64,000 nucleotides of DNA from Cupriavidus sp. (GCA_031180665.1 JAPSLP010000021.1:1-64000), one strand, 5' to 3'. Positions 1-10,422 are shown, counted from the first letter of the stretch. Program-made: numbers and translations. The notes: generated by a model from the letters alone, not told the origin.

Positions 1-47
1 CGGTCCGCGCTCGCTGGGAGCAGGCGCACCGCGCCGGATATCAATAT

Positions 48-737
48 TCAGTTCAGGGTGGCCGTCGCCAGCTTGGCGCCGAAGCCGATAAACATCGCGC
101 CCACGCCGCTCGCCATGCCGGCCGACAGCCTGCGCCGGCGGCGGAAGGCCTCGGCCAGCTTTGCACCGACGAAGATGATGGCGGTCAGATAGGCGAAGCT
201 GCAGGCCTGGCAGATCAGCCCCAGCACGGCGAACGACAGCACCGGATAGGCGAACTGCGGATCGACGAACTGGATGAAGAACGAGACGAAGAACAGGATG
301 GCCTTGGGGTTCAGCAGGCTGATCAGCAGCGCCTTGCGGAACGGGTTGGTCGGGTCGGTAGCCTGTACCGGTCCCTCGCCCTGCCCCGCCGCCGCTTCGG
401 CGACCTTGCCGTGGGCGGTCCAGCTGCGCAGCGCACCGCGCAGCATCTGGAAACCGATCCACGCCAGATAGGCCGCGCCGATGTACTTGACCACGTAGAA
501 CAGCCCGGGGCTGGCCTTGAGCAGCGAGGCCACGCCGGCCGCCGACAGCACCATCAGGATGGCATCGCCGAGGAACACGCCGCAGGCGCCGCGATAGCCG
601 GCGCGCACGCCCCGCTGCGCGGCGACCGACAGCACGTACATCGAATTCGGCCCCGGCAGCAGCACGATGAAGATCGTGCCCAGCAGGTAGGTCCAGAAAT
701 CGGTAATGCCGAAGGTAGCGTGCATCAGGGCGTTCAT
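48..737 (-). CDS. leuE: LeuE-type amino-acid exporter (LysE/RhtB family)
   Basis: 229-residue inner-membrane exporter of the LysE/RhtB superfamily, the usual length for LeuE, which exports leucine and related neutral amino acids. The N-terminal hydrophobic segment carries the family motif LLPGPNSMYVL (about residues 25-36). It is followed by a GVFLGD segment and, in the second half, LLNPKAILFF, both characteristic of RhtB proteins. About six hydrophobic segments are visible, with a basic stretch (RRRRR) near residue 200. The start is the ATG at 735-737; a second ATG four codons in is possible. It follows carA on the same strand after 84 bp containing an 11-bp tandem repeat, so it may be co-transcribed. 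carB is not in the gap and presumably lies off the window. The substrate is inferred from the family only. Confidence 0.85.
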   Translation of the reverse strand: MNALMHATFGITDFWTYLLGTIFIVLLPGPNSMYVLSVAAQRGVRAGYRGACGVFLGDAILMVLSAAGVASLLKASPGLFYVVKYIGAAYLAWIGFQMLRGALRSWTAHGKVAEAAAGQGEGPVQATDPTNPFRKALLISLLNPKAILFFVSFFIQFVDPQFAYPVLSFAVLGLICQACSFAYLTAIIFVGAKLAEAFRRRRRLSAGMASGVGAMFIGFGAKLATATLN

Positions 738-758
738 GGTCGCGATCCTGTGTCGTCG

Positions 759-802
759 TCTTGTCCGCTTCTTGTCCGCTTCTTGTCCGCGTCTCGTCCG
801 GT
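759..802. repeat. 11-bp tandem repeat, four copies, between carA and leuE
   Basis: Three near-identical 11-bp units of the form TCTTGTCCGCT (the third ends in G) are followed by a diverged fourth unit, TCTCGTCCGGT. The array fills much of the 84-bp gap between the carA stop and the leuE start. It belongs to no coding frame I can support. Confidence 0.85.
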
Positions 803-821
803 CTCGATGTGGGGGTCCGCC

Positions 822-1958
822 TTACTGGCCGGCCTCCTCCATCAGCCTGGTGAAGCGGTCGAACAGATAGGCCACGTCATGCGGGCCGGGCGACGCTTCC
901 GGGTGACCCTGGAAGCAGAAGGCCGGCTTGTCGTTCAGCGCGAAGCCCTGCAGCGTGCCGTCGAACAGCGAGACGTGGGTCACGCGCGCATTGGCCGGCA
1001 GCGTCGCGGCGTCGACCGCAAAGCCGTGGTTCTGCGAGGTGATCACCACGCGGCCGTCGTCCAGGTCCTTGACCGGATGGTTGGCGCCGTGGTGGCCGGT
1101 CGGCATCTTGACCGTCTTCGCACCGACGGCCAGGCCCATGATCTGGTGGCCCAGACAGATGCCGAAGGTCGGGATGCCGCGCTGCAGGAATTCCTGCGTG
1201 GCGCGGATCGCGTAGTCGCACGGCTCGGGATCGCCCGGGCCGTTGGCCAGGAAGATGCCGTCCGGCTTGTAGGCCAGCGCGTCGGCGGCGGTCGACTGGG
1301 CCGGCAGCACCGTGATGCGGCAGCCACGCTGGGCCAGCATCCGCAGGATGTTGAACTTGACGCCGTAGTCGAACGCGACCACGTGGAAGCGCGGGTTCTC
1401 CAGCTTGCCGTAGCCGCGTTCCAGCGCCCACTCGGTCTGGTTCCACTCGTACGGCTCCTTGACCGACACCACCTTGGCCAGGTCCATGCCGGCCAGACCG
1501 GGGAACGAGCGCGCCAGGTCGATGGCCTTCTGCGCGTTGTCCTCGCCGGCCAGGATGCAGCCGTTCTGCGCGCCCTTCTCGCGCAGGATGCGGGTCAGCT
1601 TGCGGGTGTCGATGCCGGCGATGGCAGGCACCTTCTCCTGCTTCAGGTAGTGCGGCAGCGTGTGCTGCTTGCGGAAGTTCGAGGCGAGCAGCGGCAGATC
1701 CTTGATGATCAGGCCGGCGGCATGGACTTTGGTGGCTTCGACATCCTCGGTATTGACGCCGACATTGCCGATATGCGGATACGTCAGCGTGACGATCTGC
1801 CGCGAATAGCTCGGGTCGGTGAGGATTTCCTGGTAACCGGTCAGCGCGGTGTTGAACACCACTTCGCCGATGGTATGGCCGGAGGCGCCGATGGAATAGC
1901 CACGAAAGACCGTGCCGTCTGCTAGCGCAAGGATGGCGGGCGGAAAAGACGGTAACAC
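822..1958 (-). CDS. carA: carbamoyl-phosphate synthase small subunit
   Basis: Glutaminase subunit of carbamoyl-phosphate synthase. It releases ammonia from glutamine for CarB in arginine and pyrimidine synthesis. The 378 residues match the normal CarA length. The N-terminal CPSase small-subunit domain (residues 1 to about 150) is followed by a class I GATase domain with nucleophile Cys268 in GICLGH and the His352/Glu354 pair in QGHPEASPG. The open frame extends 60 codons further upstream, but that extension is Arg/Pro/Ser-rich and unlike CarA. I therefore place the start at GTG (1956-1958), which has AGGAG seven bases upstream and gives the family-typical [14 protein letters not shown] start. 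leuE follows on the same strand. A promoter is visible about 250 bp upstream. Confidence 0.95.
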   Translation of the reverse strand: MLPSFPPAILALADGTVFRGYSIGASGHTIGEVVFNTALTGYQEILTDPSYSRQIVTLTYPHIGNVGVNTEDVEATKVHAAGLIIKDLPLLASNFRKQHTLPHYLKQEKVPAIAGIDTRKLTRILREKGAQNGCILAGEDNAQKAIDLARSFPGLAGMDLAKVVSVKEPYEWNQTEWALERGYGKLENPRFHVVAFDYGVKFNILRMLAQRGCRITVLPAQSTAADALAYKPDGIFLANGPGDPEPCDYAIRATQEFLQRGIPTFGICLGHQIMGLAVGAKTVKMPTGHHGANHPVKDLDDGRVVITSQNHGFAVDAATLPANARVTHVSLFDGTLQGFALNDKPAFCFQGHPEASPGPHDVAYLFDRFTRLMEEAGQ

Positions 1959-2206
1959 GGGTAGGCTCCTGCTGGATTCACCCCGTGACCGACCTCTCTC
2001 GACGCCTCGTGCCCCGAATCTGACGGCGAGCGCACCGGCGGCGAGCCGGGGCTGTCGGGCCGGGCTGCGCGAGATTCGGCATGGGTGCGGCGAAGGTGTC
2101 GACGGCGATCGGCACGGCGCTCCGGGGCGAATCCGCAAGGCAGCGGTCAGGGCGGCGGAAGGTGGAATGCGGTTGGCGCTAGGGTGAAGGGTTCTGAAAG
2201 CGAAAC
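1959..2206 (-). other. long untranslated leader of carA
   Basis: About 250 nt separate the predicted transcription start (near 2206) from the carA GTG. The leader begins with a small inverted repeat (GAAAG-N5-CTTTC) and is otherwise GC-rich. No short ORF with a good ribosome site is evident. The carA frame stays open through much of it, which could tempt a gene caller to a start at 2138. Leader-mediated control is possible but is inference. Confidence 0.45.
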
Positions 2207-2212
2207 TTTCGG

Positions 2213-2241
2213 ATTCTACCTCACGCCGGCCAATTTCTCAA
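2213..2241 (-). promoter_or_regulatory. sigma-70 promoter of carA
   Basis: Reading the minus strand, -35 TTGAGA (2241-2236), a 17-bp spacer and -10 TAGAAT (2218-2213). This is close to consensus, with the right polarity and position, just downstream of the ridA-like terminator hairpin. Confidence 0.65.
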
Positions 2242-2262
2242 GTTTTCAAGGACTTGCGTATG

Positions 2263-2288
2263 CCGGGCGAGGGATTACCCTCCCCCGG
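2263..2288 (-). terminator. stem-loop downstream of the RidA-family gene
   Basis: An inverted repeat with 11-bp arms (one mismatch) and an ATTA loop lies 22 bp after the RidA-family stop codon and before the carA promoter. There is no U-tract, so termination efficiency is uncertain. The position fits the end of the abm operon. Confidence 0.45.
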
Positions 2289-2310
2289 CCACGGCATGCC
2301 TGCGGCAGTG

Positions 2311-2820
2311 TCACGCTGTCGCGGGCACGGTCGGCGGCACCACGGCCGTCACCTCGATCTCGACGCGGGCGCGCGGCTCGATCAGGTCCGCCACCTCGAC
2401 CGCGGTCATGGCCGGGAAGTGGCGCCCGATGATCGCGCGGTAGTGCTTGCCGATGGCGGGATAGGCAGCGACATATTCCGCCTTGTCCTTCACATACCAG
2501 GTCATGCGGGCGATGTGCTCGGGCCGGGCGCCGCCCTGCTCCAGGATCGCCACCACATTGCGCAGCGCCTGGGCCGTCTGCTCGGCGAAGTCGTCGCTTT
2601 CGAATTCGCACTGGCCGTTCCAGCCGATCTGCCCGCCGACAAAGATCAACCGGCTGCCGGCCTGGAATTCGGTCAGGATGCCGTTGGCGTAGCCGCGCGG
2701 CGCCGCCCAGCCCGGCGGTTGCAGCACGGCCATCGGCTCGCCACGGTCGGCGGTGGCGCTAGTGCCGGCGCTAGTGCCGGCGATGGAGGATTTGGCGGTC
2801 GGCGCCACGATATCGTTCAT
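2311..2820 (-). CDS. RidA/YjgF-family protein of the 2-aminobenzoate operon
   Basis: 169-residue protein of the RidA (YjgF/YER057c/UK114) family, whose members hydrolyse reactive enamines/imines or act as deaminases in catabolic pathways. The fold signature is the segment FVGGQIGWN (about residues 60-70) and the QTAQALRNVVAIL helix, then the typical C-terminal strand with ARVEIEVTAVV. The N-terminal 29 residues are low-complexity (Ala/Thr/Ser), and the conserved part begins near a second Met (codon at 2731-2733), which may be the true start. It is the last gene of the operon, 12 bp after the thioesterase stop. In a pathway that must release the amino group of 2-aminobenzoyl-CoA as ammonium, an imine-deaminase role is plausible, but that is inference from context. 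Confidence 0.8.
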   Translation of the reverse strand: MNDIVAPTAKSSIAGTSAGTSATADRGEPMAVLQPPGWAAPRGYANGILTEFQAGSRLIFVGGQIGWNGQCEFESDDFAEQTAQALRNVVAILEQGGARPEHIARMTWYVKDKAEYVAAYPAIGKHYRAIIGRHFPAMTAVEVADLIEPRARVEIEVTAVVPPTVPATA

Positions 2821-2832
2821 AGCTTGGGCTCG

Positions 2833-3297
2833 TCAGGAATGGGATCGAACGGAGGCCGATGCGGCGGCGGCCGCTTCGTCGACGAAGCGGGCCATCGCCT
2901 CGCGCACCGGCGCGGGAAAGGGTCGTGGCGCGATGCGCTGCGTATCGACGCAGACCAGGCGCTGGCCGAATTCGACGCGCAGATCCGCCTGCGGTCCGAG
3001 AAAGCGCACCCGCAGCGTGCAGCTGGAACTGCCCAGCCGCGTCACTGCCAGTTCGCGCGTCAGCACCTCGCCCATCCGGCTCGGCGCGACGAAGCGGCAT
3101 TGCAGGTCCGCGGTCGGCACGCCGGCGCGATCGGCGCCGTGCATGCGCTCGAACGGCCAGTCGAGCGCCTCGCGAAACCAGTCCTCGACCAGATCGTTCA
3201 GCATCTCGACATAGCGCGGAAAGAACACGATGCCGGCCGCATCGCAGTCCTTGAAGCGCACCCGCACCGTGTTGCGGAAGCTCGCCGGCGCCGTCAT
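2833..3297 (-). CDS. acyl-CoA thioesterase, hotdog fold (4HBT type)
   Basis: 154-residue single-domain hotdog thioesterase. The motif [20 protein letters not shown] near the N-terminus contains the Asp of the 4-hydroxybenzoyl-CoA thioesterase group (DCDAAGI; catalytic Asp at about residue 17). The length is typical. The start codon overlaps the ligase stop by four bases (ATGA), showing translational coupling inside the operon. Such enzymes hydrolyse aromatic or dead-end CoA esters. Here it may rescue CoA trapped in non-metabolised aromatic thioesters. The in vivo substrate is not visible from sequence. Confidence 0.8.
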   Translation of the reverse strand: MTAPASFRNTVRVRFKDCDAAGIVFFPRYVEMLNDLVEDWFREALDWPFERMHGADRAGVPTADLQCRFVAPSRMGEVLTRELAVTRLGSSSCTLRVRFLGPQADLRVEFGQRLVCVDTQRIAPRPFPAPVREAMARFVDEAAAAASASVRSHS

Positions 3298-4964
3298 GAC
3301 GCCGGCGTCCCGTTCTGCTCGGCCATCTGCCGCAGCCGGAAGCGCTGCAGCTTGCCGGTCTCGGTGCGCGGCAGCGCGTCGACGAAGTGGATGCGGCGCG
3401 GATACTTGTACGGCGCGATCTGCCGCTTGACGTGCTCCTGCAGCGTCACGCGCATCGCATCGTCGCCGTCAAAGCCAGGACGCAGCACCACATAGGCGGC
3501 CACCACCTGGCCGCGCCCGTCGTCGGGGGCGCCCACCACGCCGCACTCGGCCACCGCTTCGTGCTGCATCAGCGCGGCCTCGACCTCGGGACCGGCGATG
3601 TTGTAGCCGGCCGAGACGATCATGTCGTCAGAGCGCGCCTGGTAGAAGTAGTAGCCGTCGGCATCCATCACGAAGGTATCGCCCGGCAGGTTCCAACCGT
3701 CGCGTACGTAGTTCGCCTGGCGCGGATCGTCGAGATAGCGGCAGCCGGTCGGCCCCTGCACCGCCAGCTTGCCCGGCACACCGGGCGGCAGCGTCTGCAT
3801 GTTCTCGTCGACGATGCGGGCGACATAGCCGGGCACCACCTTGCCGATCGCGCCCGGCCGCACCGCATCGCCGGCGCTGGAGATGAAGATATGCATCATC
3901 TCGGTGCCGCCGATGCCGTCGATCATCTCGATGCCGGTCGCCGCCTTCCAGCTCTGGCGGGTCGCATCGGGCAGCGCCTCGCCGGCCGACACGCTTTTCT
4001 TCAGGCTCGACAGCGCGTAACGGCCCGCCGCCGCGGCCATCTGGCGATAGAAGGTCGGCGCGGTGAAGACAATGGTGGCGCGTGCATCCTGGATCAGGGC
4101 GAGCAGCGTCTCCGGCGTCAGCTTCTCGGCCAGTACGGTCGATGCGCCGGCCCGCAACGGGAAGCACAGCAGCCCGCCCAGGCCGAAGGTAAAGGCCAGC
4201 GGCGGCGTGCCGCAGAACACGTCGTCGGCCGTGGGCCGCAGCACATGGCGCGGGAACAGATCGCACATCGCCAGCACGTCCCGATGGAAATGCACGGTGC
4301 CCTTGGGCTGGCCGGTGGTACCGCTGGTGAAGGCGATCAGGCAGATGTCGTCGCTCGCGGTATCGCAGGCGGCGAAGTCGTCGGGCTTGCCTTGCAGCGC
4401 CGCCTCGAGCGAGCCGGGTCCGCCGCCGTTGAAGCACAGCACCTGCCGCATCGTCGGACAGTGGAACTCGCCGCCCTCGCGCAGGTTGGCGTCCAGCTCA
4501 TCGCGCAGCCGCGCATCGCACAGCGCGGCCCCGACCTGGGCGCGATCGATCACCTGCTTGAGCTCGCGCGCCCGCAGCAGCGGCATGGTCGGCACCGCGA
4601 TCAGGCCGGCCTTCAGCGTCGCCAGCAGGCTCGCGGCCATCATCAGGTTGTTGGGCCCGCGCAGCAGGATGCGGTTGCCGGGCACCAGTCCCATGTCTTC
4701 GGTCAGCACGCGCGCGATGCGGTTGCTCAGCGCGGCCAGCTCGGCATAGCTGACGGTGGCGAAACCGCCGGCGCTGGCGGCATCGGGATAGCGGATCGCG
4801 ACCCGTTCGCCGCGGCCCTCGCGCACGTGGCGATCGACCAGTTCCACCGCCGCATTGAGCCGCTCGGGATAGCGCGTGTCCTCGTTGAACAGGAACACCG
4901 GCCAGGCCTCGCGCGGCGGCAGGCGGTCCTGGGCGAAGGTATCGATATGGGCTGTGCTCGCCAT
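3294..4964 (-). CDS. abmG: 2-aminobenzoate (benzoate-type) CoA ligase
   Basis: 556-residue class I adenylate-forming enzyme that activates an aromatic acid to its CoA thioester with ATP. The AMP-binding core motif [12 protein letters not shown] is at residues 211-222. The GYNI...EVEAAL region and the C-terminal catalytic lysine in [10 protein letters not shown] are also present, and the length is that of benzoate/2-aminobenzoate-CoA ligases. The open frame runs on another 99 codons upstream, but the ATG at 4962-4964 has a strong GAGGAG site, so I start there. Its place in an operon with the 2-aminobenzoyl-CoA monooxygenase/reductase points to 2-aminobenzoate rather than benzoate. Benzoate remains an alternative substrate. 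It is coupled by an ATGA overlap to the downstream thioesterase. Confidence 0.82.
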   Translation of the reverse strand: MASTAHIDTFAQDRLPPREAWPVFLFNEDTRYPERLNAAVELVDRHVREGRGERVAIRYPDAASAGGFATVSYAELAALSNRIARVLTEDMGLVPGNRILLRGPNNLMMAASLLATLKAGLIAVPTMPLLRARELKQVIDRAQVGAALCDARLRDELDANLREGGEFHCPTMRQVLCFNGGGPGSLEAALQGKPDDFAACDTASDDICLIAFTSGTTGQPKGTVHFHRDVLAMCDLFPRHVLRPTADDVFCGTPPLAFTFGLGGLLCFPLRAGASTVLAEKLTPETLLALIQDARATIVFTAPTFYRQMAAAAGRYALSSLKKSVSAGEALPDATRQSWKAATGIEMIDGIGGTEMMHIFISSAGDAVRPGAIGKVVPGYVARIVDENMQTLPPGVPGKLAVQGPTGCRYLDDPRQANYVRDGWNLPGDTFVMDADGYYFYQARSDDMIVSAGYNIAGPEVEAALMQHEAVAECGVVGAPDDGRGQVVAAYVVLRPGFDGDDAMRVTLQEHVKRQIAPYKYPRRIHFVDALPRTETGKLQRFRLRQMAEQNGTPAS

Positions 4965-5008
4965 GGCTGTCTCCTCGATGGGCAGCGCTCGTTCTGTGGA
5001 GCGCGCGG

Positions 5009-6193
5009 TCAGGACTGCGGTTGCCGCGCGGCCAGCGTTTCGCGCGCGACGATCAGCTTCTGCACTTCGGTGGCGCCCTCGTAGATGCGCAGGGAGCGGA
5101 TTTCCCGGTACAGGCTCTCGACGCGGCTGCCGATCCGCACGCCAAGGCCGCCGAACAGCTGCACCGCGCGATCGATCACCATCTGGGCGTTCTCGGTCGC
5201 GGTCATCTTGGCCATTGCGGCCTCCCGGGTCGTGCGGCCCGCACCGGTATCGCGCAGCCACGCCGCGCGCCAGGTCAGCAGCGCGGCCGCATCCAGCGCG
5301 GTCGCCATCTCGCCGAGCGCGGCCTGCGTCAGTTGCAGGTCGGCCAGCTTGCCGCCGAACATCGGGCGCGCGGTGGCGCGCGCGATGGCTTCATCGAGCG
5401 CCGCGCGGCCGAAGCCCAGCGCGGCGGCGGCGACCGAGGCGCGGAAGATGTCCAGCGTCATCATCGCCAGCTTGAAGCCCTGCCCCGGCTCGCCCAGCCG
5501 CTGGGAGACCGGCACGCGGCAGCCGTCGAAGCGCAACGTGGCGAGCGGATGCGGCGCCATCACGTCGATGCGCTCGGCGATCTGCAGGCCCGGCGTATCG
5601 GCATCGACGACGAAGGCCGTGATGCCACGCGCGCCGGGCGCTTCACCAGTGCGCGCGAACACGCAGTAGAAGTCGGCGATGCCACCGTTGGAGATCCAGG
5701 TCTTGGTGCCGTCGAGCACGTAGTGATCGCCGTCCAGTGTCGCCCGGCATTGCATCGCGGCAACGTCGGAACCGGCCTCCGGCTCCGACAGCGCAAAGGC
5801 CGCGATCGCCTCGCCGCGCGCCACGCGCGGCAGATAGCGCTGGCGCAGCGTCTCGTCGCCCGCCAGCGTGATCGCCCCCGAACCCAGGCCTTGCATCGCG
5901 AAGGCGAAGTCGGCCAGTCCGTCATGGCGCGCCAGCGTCTCGCGCAGCAGGCACAGCGCGCGCGAGTCGAGCCGCTCCAGCGCACCGCCATGGGCGCGCG
6001 GCACGCAATAGCGCAGCCAGCCGGCCGCGCCAAGCTGCCGCACCAGTGCGCGGCAGTCCGCGTCGACATCGGCGCCAGGCGCGTGCGGCTGCGCCGACAG
6101 CGAGCGCGCGCACCAGGCGTCGAGCTCGCGCGCCAGCGTGCGGTGCGCGTCGTCGAAGAAAGGCAGCGCCAGATCGTCTTGCCAGCCGGTCAT
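5009..6193 (-). CDS. acyl-CoA dehydrogenase
   Basis: 394-residue flavoprotein of the acyl-CoA dehydrogenase superfamily, of normal length. The signature [15 protein letters not shown] (about residues 135-150) and the C-terminal FAD/dimer segment QLFGGLGV, followed by [19 protein letters not shown], are intact. This last stretch carries the ...YEG.TE... motif usual in the family. Within the operon it would supply an alpha,beta-oxidation step on the ring-reduced CoA ester. It starts at ATG 6191-6193, 24 bp after the hydratase stop, on the same strand. The exact substrate cannot be read from the sequence. Confidence 0.88.
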   Translation of the reverse strand: MTGWQDDLALPFFDDAHRTLARELDAWCARSLSAQPHAPGADVDADCRALVRQLGAAGWLRYCVPRAHGGALERLDSRALCLLRETLARHDGLADFAFAMQGLGSGAITLAGDETLRQRYLPRVARGEAIAAFALSEPEAGSDVAAMQCRATLDGDHYVLDGTKTWISNGGIADFYCVFARTGEAPGARGITAFVVDADTPGLQIAERIDVMAPHPLATLRFDGCRVPVSQRLGEPGQGFKLAMMTLDIFRASVAAAALGFGRAALDEAIARATARPMFGGKLADLQLTQAALGEMATALDAAALLTWRAAWLRDTGAGRTTREAAMAKMTATENAQMVIDRAVQLFGGLGVRIGSRVESLYREIRSLRIYEGATEVQKLIVARETLAARQPQS

Positions 6194-6217
6194 GTCAGTT
6201 CCCTCGGTTGCCTTCGC

Positions 6218-7069
6218 TCAGTTGCCTTCGAACACGGGCTTGGCCTTGGCGACGAAGGCCTCATAGGCACGGCGGAAGTCGCCGGTCTGCATGCAGATCG
6301 CCTGGGCCTGCGCCTCGGCCTCGATGGCCTCGTCCAGACCCATGTTCCATTCCTGGTGCAGCAGCTTCTTGGTGACGCCATGCGCGAAGGTCGGGCCCGC
6401 GGCAAGCTGCGCGGCCAGCGCCGCGGCCTCGTCGCGCAAACGCTCGGGCGCGTGCAGCGCATTGAAGAAGCCCCACTGCAGCCCCTCCTGCGCGCTCATC
6501 GCGCGGCCGGTGTAGAGCAACTCGCTGGCGCGGCCCTGGCCGATCATGCGCGGCAGCAGCGTGCAGGCCCCCATGTCGGCGCCGGCCAGGCCGACCCGCA
6601 CGAACAGGAAGGCGGTGCGCGCCGATTCGGTCGCCAGTCGCATGTCCGAGGCCAGCGCGATCATCGCGCCCGCGCCCGCGCAGACCCCGTCGACCGCCGC
6701 GATGATCGGCTGCGGACACGCCCGCATCGCCTTGACCAGATCGCCGGTCATGCGCGTGAAGTCGAGCAGCTCGGGCATCGCCATCTTCGTCAGCGGCCCG
6801 ATGATCTCGTGCACGTCGCCGCCCGAGCAGAAGTTGCCGCCGGCGCCCTGCACCACCACCGCCTTGATGTCGCTGGCATAGGCCAGCGCGCGGAACAGAT
6901 CGCGCAGTTCGGCGTAGGCGTCGAAGGTCAGCGGATTCTTGCGCTCGGGGCGGTTCAGCGTCACGGTGCCGACCTTGCCGTCCGCGGATACCGACCACAG
7001 GAAGTGGCGCGGCGCGAAGTCCGCGAAGCCGCGCTTGTGGTGGCGCATGTCCAGTGCGATCTCGTTCAT
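6218..7069 (-). CDS. enoyl-CoA hydratase/isomerase family protein
   Basis: 283-residue crotonase-fold protein. The oxyanion-hole motifs are visible as [11 protein letters not shown] (about residues 80-90) and [20 protein letters not shown] (about 127-146). The typical C-terminal helix follows. It is slightly longer than a minimal crotonase because of an N-terminal extension of about 25 residues before the conserved [12 protein letters not shown] segment. The start is ATG 7067-7069. An open frame continues 50 codons upstream through the 8-bp repeat but is implausible as protein. In the 2-aminobenzoate operon it should hydrate an enoyl-CoA or act as a ring-opening crotonase. The sequence does not separate these two. 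Confidence 0.87.
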   Translation of the reverse strand: MNEIALDMRHHKRGFADFAPRHFLWSVSADGKVGTVTLNRPERKNPLTFDAYAELRDLFRALAYASDIKAVVVQGAGGNFCSGGDVHEIIGPLTKMAMPELLDFTRMTGDLVKAMRACPQPIIAAVDGVCAGAGAMIALASDMRLATESARTAFLFVRVGLAGADMGACTLLPRMIGQGRASELLYTGRAMSAQEGLQWGFFNALHAPERLRDEAAALAAQLAAGPTFAHGVTKKLLHQEWNMGLDEAIEAEAQAQAICMQTGDFRRAYEAFVAKAKPVFEGN

Positions 7070-7081
7070 CTGCGTTCTCTC

Positions 7082-7113
7082 GTCGATGTGTCGATGTGTC
7101 GATGTGTCGATGT
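7082..7113. repeat. 8-bp microsatellite (GTCGATGT)4
   Basis: Four perfect copies of GTCGATGT plus a partial fifth lie between the SDR stop and the enoyl-CoA hydratase start, 13 bp before the latter's ATG. A change in copy number would alter the spacing between the two cistrons and could touch the hydratase ribosome-binding region. Confidence 0.9.
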
Positions 7114-7146
7114 GTCGGGTCGTTGCTCGTTGCCGTCGAAGCCGCC

Positions 7147-7953
7147 CTAGCCCGCCATCACCTCGCCGCCGGCCACCGCGATGGCCTGGCCGGTGATGGC
7201 GCTGGCCGACGGCCGGCACAGCCAGGCCACCGCATCGGCCACCTCATCCGGGTCCACCAGCCGGCGCTGCGGATTGCGGCTGGCCAGTTCCGCCCGCGCC
7301 TGCTCTGGCGTGCGACCGGTCTTGCCGACAATATTGGCCACTGCCTCGCGCACGATGTCGGTATCGGTATAGCCCGGGCACACGGCATTGACGGTGACGC
7401 CGCTGCGCGCCAACTCGAGCGCCAGCGCGCGCGTCAGGCCGAGCACGCCGTGCTTGGCGGCGCAGTAGGCCGTCACATAGGCATAGCCGGTCAGCGCGGC
7501 GGTGCTCGCGACATTGACCACCCGGCCCCAGCCCGCGTCGCGCATCGGCGGCAGCGCGGCCTGCGTGCACAGGAAGGTGCCGGTCAGGTTCACGTCCAGC
7601 ATGCGGCGCCACAGCGCCAGGTCGGTCTTCGCGATCGGCGCGCTGTGCGCCTGGCCGGCGTTGTTGACGAGCACCCCGATCGGACCGAGCGCCTGCGCGG
7701 CCGCGTCGAACGCGCGGGCCACGCTGTCGGCATCGCTGACGTCCGCCTGCACCCGGTGGATCCGCGCAACGGGATGGTCCTGCCCAAGCCGCTCCACCGC
7801 GCGTGCCAGCGCGTCGCCGTCGCGGCCCAGCAGCGTGACGCTGGCGCCCTCGGCCAGCAACCGGCCGGCAATCGCCGCTCCGATGCCGCGCGCCCCGCCG
7901 GTGACCAGCGCGTGGCGCCCGTGCAGCGGCAACGACGAACGATCGGCGCTCAT
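7147..7953 (-). CDS. short-chain dehydrogenase/reductase (3-hydroxyacyl-CoA dehydrogenase type)
   Basis: 268-residue classical SDR. The cofactor motif TGGARGIG is near residue 18, followed by NNAG and the catalytic Tyr-Lys pair in YCAAKHG. The C-terminal part contains [12 protein letters not shown] and the usual [10 protein letters not shown] ending. The start is ATG 7951-7953, whose first bases overlap the stop of the upstream abmA gene (ATGA), so the two are translationally coupled. It most likely oxidises a 3-hydroxyacyl-CoA in the beta-oxidation-like part of the pathway. Substrate assignment rests on context. Confidence 0.87.
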   Translation of the reverse strand: MSADRSSLPLHGRHALVTGGARGIGAAIAGRLLAEGASVTLLGRDGDALARAVERLGQDHPVARIHRVQADVSDADSVARAFDAAAQALGPIGVLVNNAGQAHSAPIAKTDLALWRRMLDVNLTGTFLCTQAALPPMRDAGWGRVVNVASTAALTGYAYVTAYCAAKHGVLGLTRALALELARSGVTVNAVCPGYTDTDIVREAVANIVGKTGRTPEQARAELASRNPQRRLVDPDEVADAVAWLCRPSASAITGQAIAVAGGEVMAG

Positions 7954-10319
7954 CGTGCCCTCGCCAGCGCCGCGGCGCGTTCCAGATTGGTCTCCAGTTG
8001 CCGCTTGCCGGCCTGGTATTGCACCGGCCAGTCGACCGGGCGATAGCCCAGTTGCGCGGCCTGATGCAGGGTCCAGGCGGGATCGGCCAGATGCGGCCGC
8101 GCGATCGCGCACAGGTCGGCGCGGCCCGCGGCGATGATGCTGTCGACGTGATCGGCCTCCGATATCGCGCCGACCGCGATGGTCGGAATGCCGGCCTCGT
8201 TACGGATGCGGTCGGCGAACGGCGTCTGGTACATGCGGCCGTAGACCGGCGTCTGCTCCGGGCTGACCTGCCCCGACGAGCAATCGATCAGGTCCGCGCC
8301 AGCGGCCTTGAAGGCGCGCGCGATCTCGACCGCGTCGTCGGGCGTGATGCCGCCCTCGACCCAGTCGTGCGCGGAAATACGGACCGACATCGGCCGCTGC
8401 GACGGCCATACCTCGCGCACCGCGGCGAACACTTCGAGCGGATAGCGCAGCCGGTTGGCAAGCGATCCGCCGTACTCGTCATCGCGCCGGTTGGTCAGCG
8501 GCGAGATGAACGACGACAGCAGATAACCGTGCGCGCAATGCAGCTCCAGCCAGTCGAAGCCGGCCTCGGCCGCGCGCCGCGCCGCCGCGACGAAATCGTC
8601 GCGCACGCGGTCCATGTCCTCGCGCGTCATCGCACGCGGCACCTGCGAGATGCCGGGCAGGTACGGCAGCGGCGAGGCCGAGATCAGCGGCCAGTTGCCC
8701 TCGGGCAGAGGATGGTCCATCGCCTGCCAGCCGAGCTGCGTCGAACCCTTGCGGCCGGCATGGCCGAGCTGCATGCCGATGCGCGCGCCGCTTGCCAGGC
8801 CCGTGCCCGCGTGCACGAATTCGACGATGCGCCGCCAGGCGTCGCGTTGCGCGTCGTTCCACAAACCCGGGCATCCCGGCGTGATGCGCGCATCGGGCGA
8901 GACGCAGGTCATCTCGGCCATCACCAGGCCGGCGCCGCCTTGGGCGCGCGCGCCCAGATGCACCAGATGGAAGTCGCCGGGCACGCCGTCCACGCAGCAG
9001 TACATTGCCATCGGCGACACCACCACGCGGTTCTTCAGCGTCACGCCGCGCACGCGATAAGGCGTGAACATCGGCGGCAAGGCGCCGTCGTGCGCGCGCA
9101 GGCTTTCCTCGGGAACCCCTGCCTGGCGCGCCAGCCAGCGTTCGTAGTCCTCGACATAGGTACGATCGCGCAGCCGCAGGTTTTCGTGCGAGATGCGCTG
9201 CGAGCGCGTCAGCAGCGAGTAGGCGAACTGCTCGGGCGCCAGGCGCGCATAGCGCTCGACGTTCTCGAACCATTCGGTGGAATTGCGCGCGGCATTCTGG
9301 ATCTTCAGCACCTCGACGCTGCGGGTGGCCTCGTAGCGGCGCAGCGCCTCGTCGAGCGCGTCCGGACCCGGTTGCGTCATGCCGCGCAGGTTGCTGGCCA
9401 GATCGATCGCATCCTCGAGCGCCAGCTTGGTGCCCGAACCGATCGAGAAATGCGCGGTGTGCGCGGCATCGCCCATCAGCACCACCGGCACGCGGCGGCC
9501 GCCGGCCAGCGTGTTCCAGTGGACCCAGGTATTGCAGATCACGCGATTGAAGCGGATCCAGTTGGCCGAGCCGCGCAGATGGGTGGCGTTGCTGATCAAG
9601 GGCTGGCCATCGAGATACCTGGCGAACAGCCGCTCGCAGTAGGCGATGCCCTGCTGCTGGTCCATCTGCTCGATGCCGGCGGCGCGCCAGACCGACTCCG
9701 GCGTCTCGACGATAAAGGTCGAGGTGTCGTCGTCGAAGCGGTAGGCGTGCGCCTGGAACCAGCCGTGCTCGGTCTGCTCGAAGGCGAAGGTGAAGGCGTC
9801 GAAGCGCTTTTTGGTGCCGAGCCAGACGAAGCGGCACTGGCGCGTATCGATGTCCGGCGCGAAGGTCCCGGCGTAGCGGGAGCGCACGCGGCTGTTGACG
9901 CCGTCCGAGGCGATCACCAGGTCGGCGCGGTATGTCTCGGCCAGCGCCTGGTCGTCCTGCACGTCGGTCTCGAACACCAGCTGCACGCCGAGCGCCTCGC
10001 AGCGCGCCTGCAGGATGTTCAGCAGGCGCTTGCGGCCGATGCCGATGAAGCCGTGCCCGCTCGAGCGCATCGTGCGGCCGCGGAAGTGGATGTCGATGTC
10101 GTCCCAGTGATTGAAGGCCGCATCGATCTCCCGCGCGCTTTCGGGATCGGCCTCGCGCAGGTTGTCCATGGTGGCGTCCGAAAACACCACGCCCCAGCCG
10201 AAGGTGTCGTAGGGGCGGTTGCGCTCGACCACCACCACCTCATGGCACGGATCCTGCCGCTTCATCAGCAGGCCGAAATACAGGCCGGCCGGTCCGCCGC
10301 CAATACACAGTACTCGCAT
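7950..10319 (-). CDS. abmA: bifunctional 2-aminobenzoyl-CoA monooxygenase/reductase
   Basis: 789-residue fusion of two flavoenzymes. The N-terminal half (1 to about 400) is a class A FAD monooxygenase like salicylate hydroxylase: GGGPAGLY at residues 7-14 and a second FAD motif [15 protein letters not shown] near 300. The C-terminal half (about 420-789) is an Old Yellow Enzyme-like NADH:flavin oxidoreductase, with [18 protein letters not shown] at its start and [12 protein letters not shown] further on. This architecture is that of 2-aminobenzoyl-CoA monooxygenase/reductase, which hydroxylates and then hydrogenates the ring. Databases often name it salicylyl-CoA 5-hydroxylase. The start is ATG 10317-10319; the 61 upstream in-frame codons run through the AT-rich promoter. 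It is the first gene of the operon. Confidence 0.9.
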   Translation of the reverse strand: MRVLCIGGGPAGLYFGLLMKRQDPCHEVVVVERNRPYDTFGWGVVFSDATMDNLREADPESAREIDAAFNHWDDIDIHFRGRTMRSSGHGFIGIGRKRLLNILQARCEALGVQLVFETDVQDDQALAETYRADLVIASDGVNSRVRSRYAGTFAPDIDTRQCRFVWLGTKKRFDAFTFAFEQTEHGWFQAHAYRFDDDTSTFIVETPESVWRAAGIEQMDQQQGIAYCERLFARYLDGQPLISNATHLRGSANWIRFNRVICNTWVHWNTLAGGRRVPVVLMGDAAHTAHFSIGSGTKLALEDAIDLASNLRGMTQPGPDALDEALRRYEATRSVEVLKIQNAARNSTEWFENVERYARLAPEQFAYSLLTRSQRISHENLRLRDRTYVEDYERWLARQAGVPEESLRAHDGALPPMFTPYRVRGVTLKNRVVVSPMAMYCCVDGVPGDFHLVHLGARAQGGAGLVMAEMTCVSPDARITPGCPGLWNDAQRDAWRRIVEFVHAGTGLASGARIGMQLGHAGRKGSTQLGWQAMDHPLPEGNWPLISASPLPYLPGISQVPRAMTREDMDRVRDDFVAAARRAAEAGFDWLELHCAHGYLLSSFISPLTNRRDDEYGGSLANRLRYPLEVFAAVREVWPSQRPMSVRISAHDWVEGGITPDDAVEIARAFKAAGADLIDCSSGQVSPEQTPVYGRMYQTPFADRIRNEAGIPTIAVGAISEADHVDSIIAAGRADLCAIARPHLADPAWTLHQAAQLGYRPVDWPVQYQAGKRQLETNLERAAALARAR

Positions 10320-10422
10320 CTGTCGTCTCCTCGCGGCGCCGTGGTCGCCACCGATCACCACCAATCGCCGCCGATCACCCCGCCGCCGCGGATGCTCCAG
10401 CGCTTTGCCGCCATCCTGTGCC

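Noticed and set aside
411..1925. 504-codon plus-strand frame opposite carA and leuE
   Set aside because: Antisense shadow. carA and leuE have intact motifs and ribosome sites.
1959..2138. 60-residue N-terminal extension of CarA
   Set aside because: Arg/Pro/Ser-rich and unlike CarA. The GTG at 1956-1958 has AGGAG and gives the family N-terminus and length.
4965..5261. 99-codon N-terminal extension of the CoA ligase
   Set aside because: It reads back into the acyl-CoA dehydrogenase gene with Arg-rich shadow composition. The internal ATG has GAGGAG.
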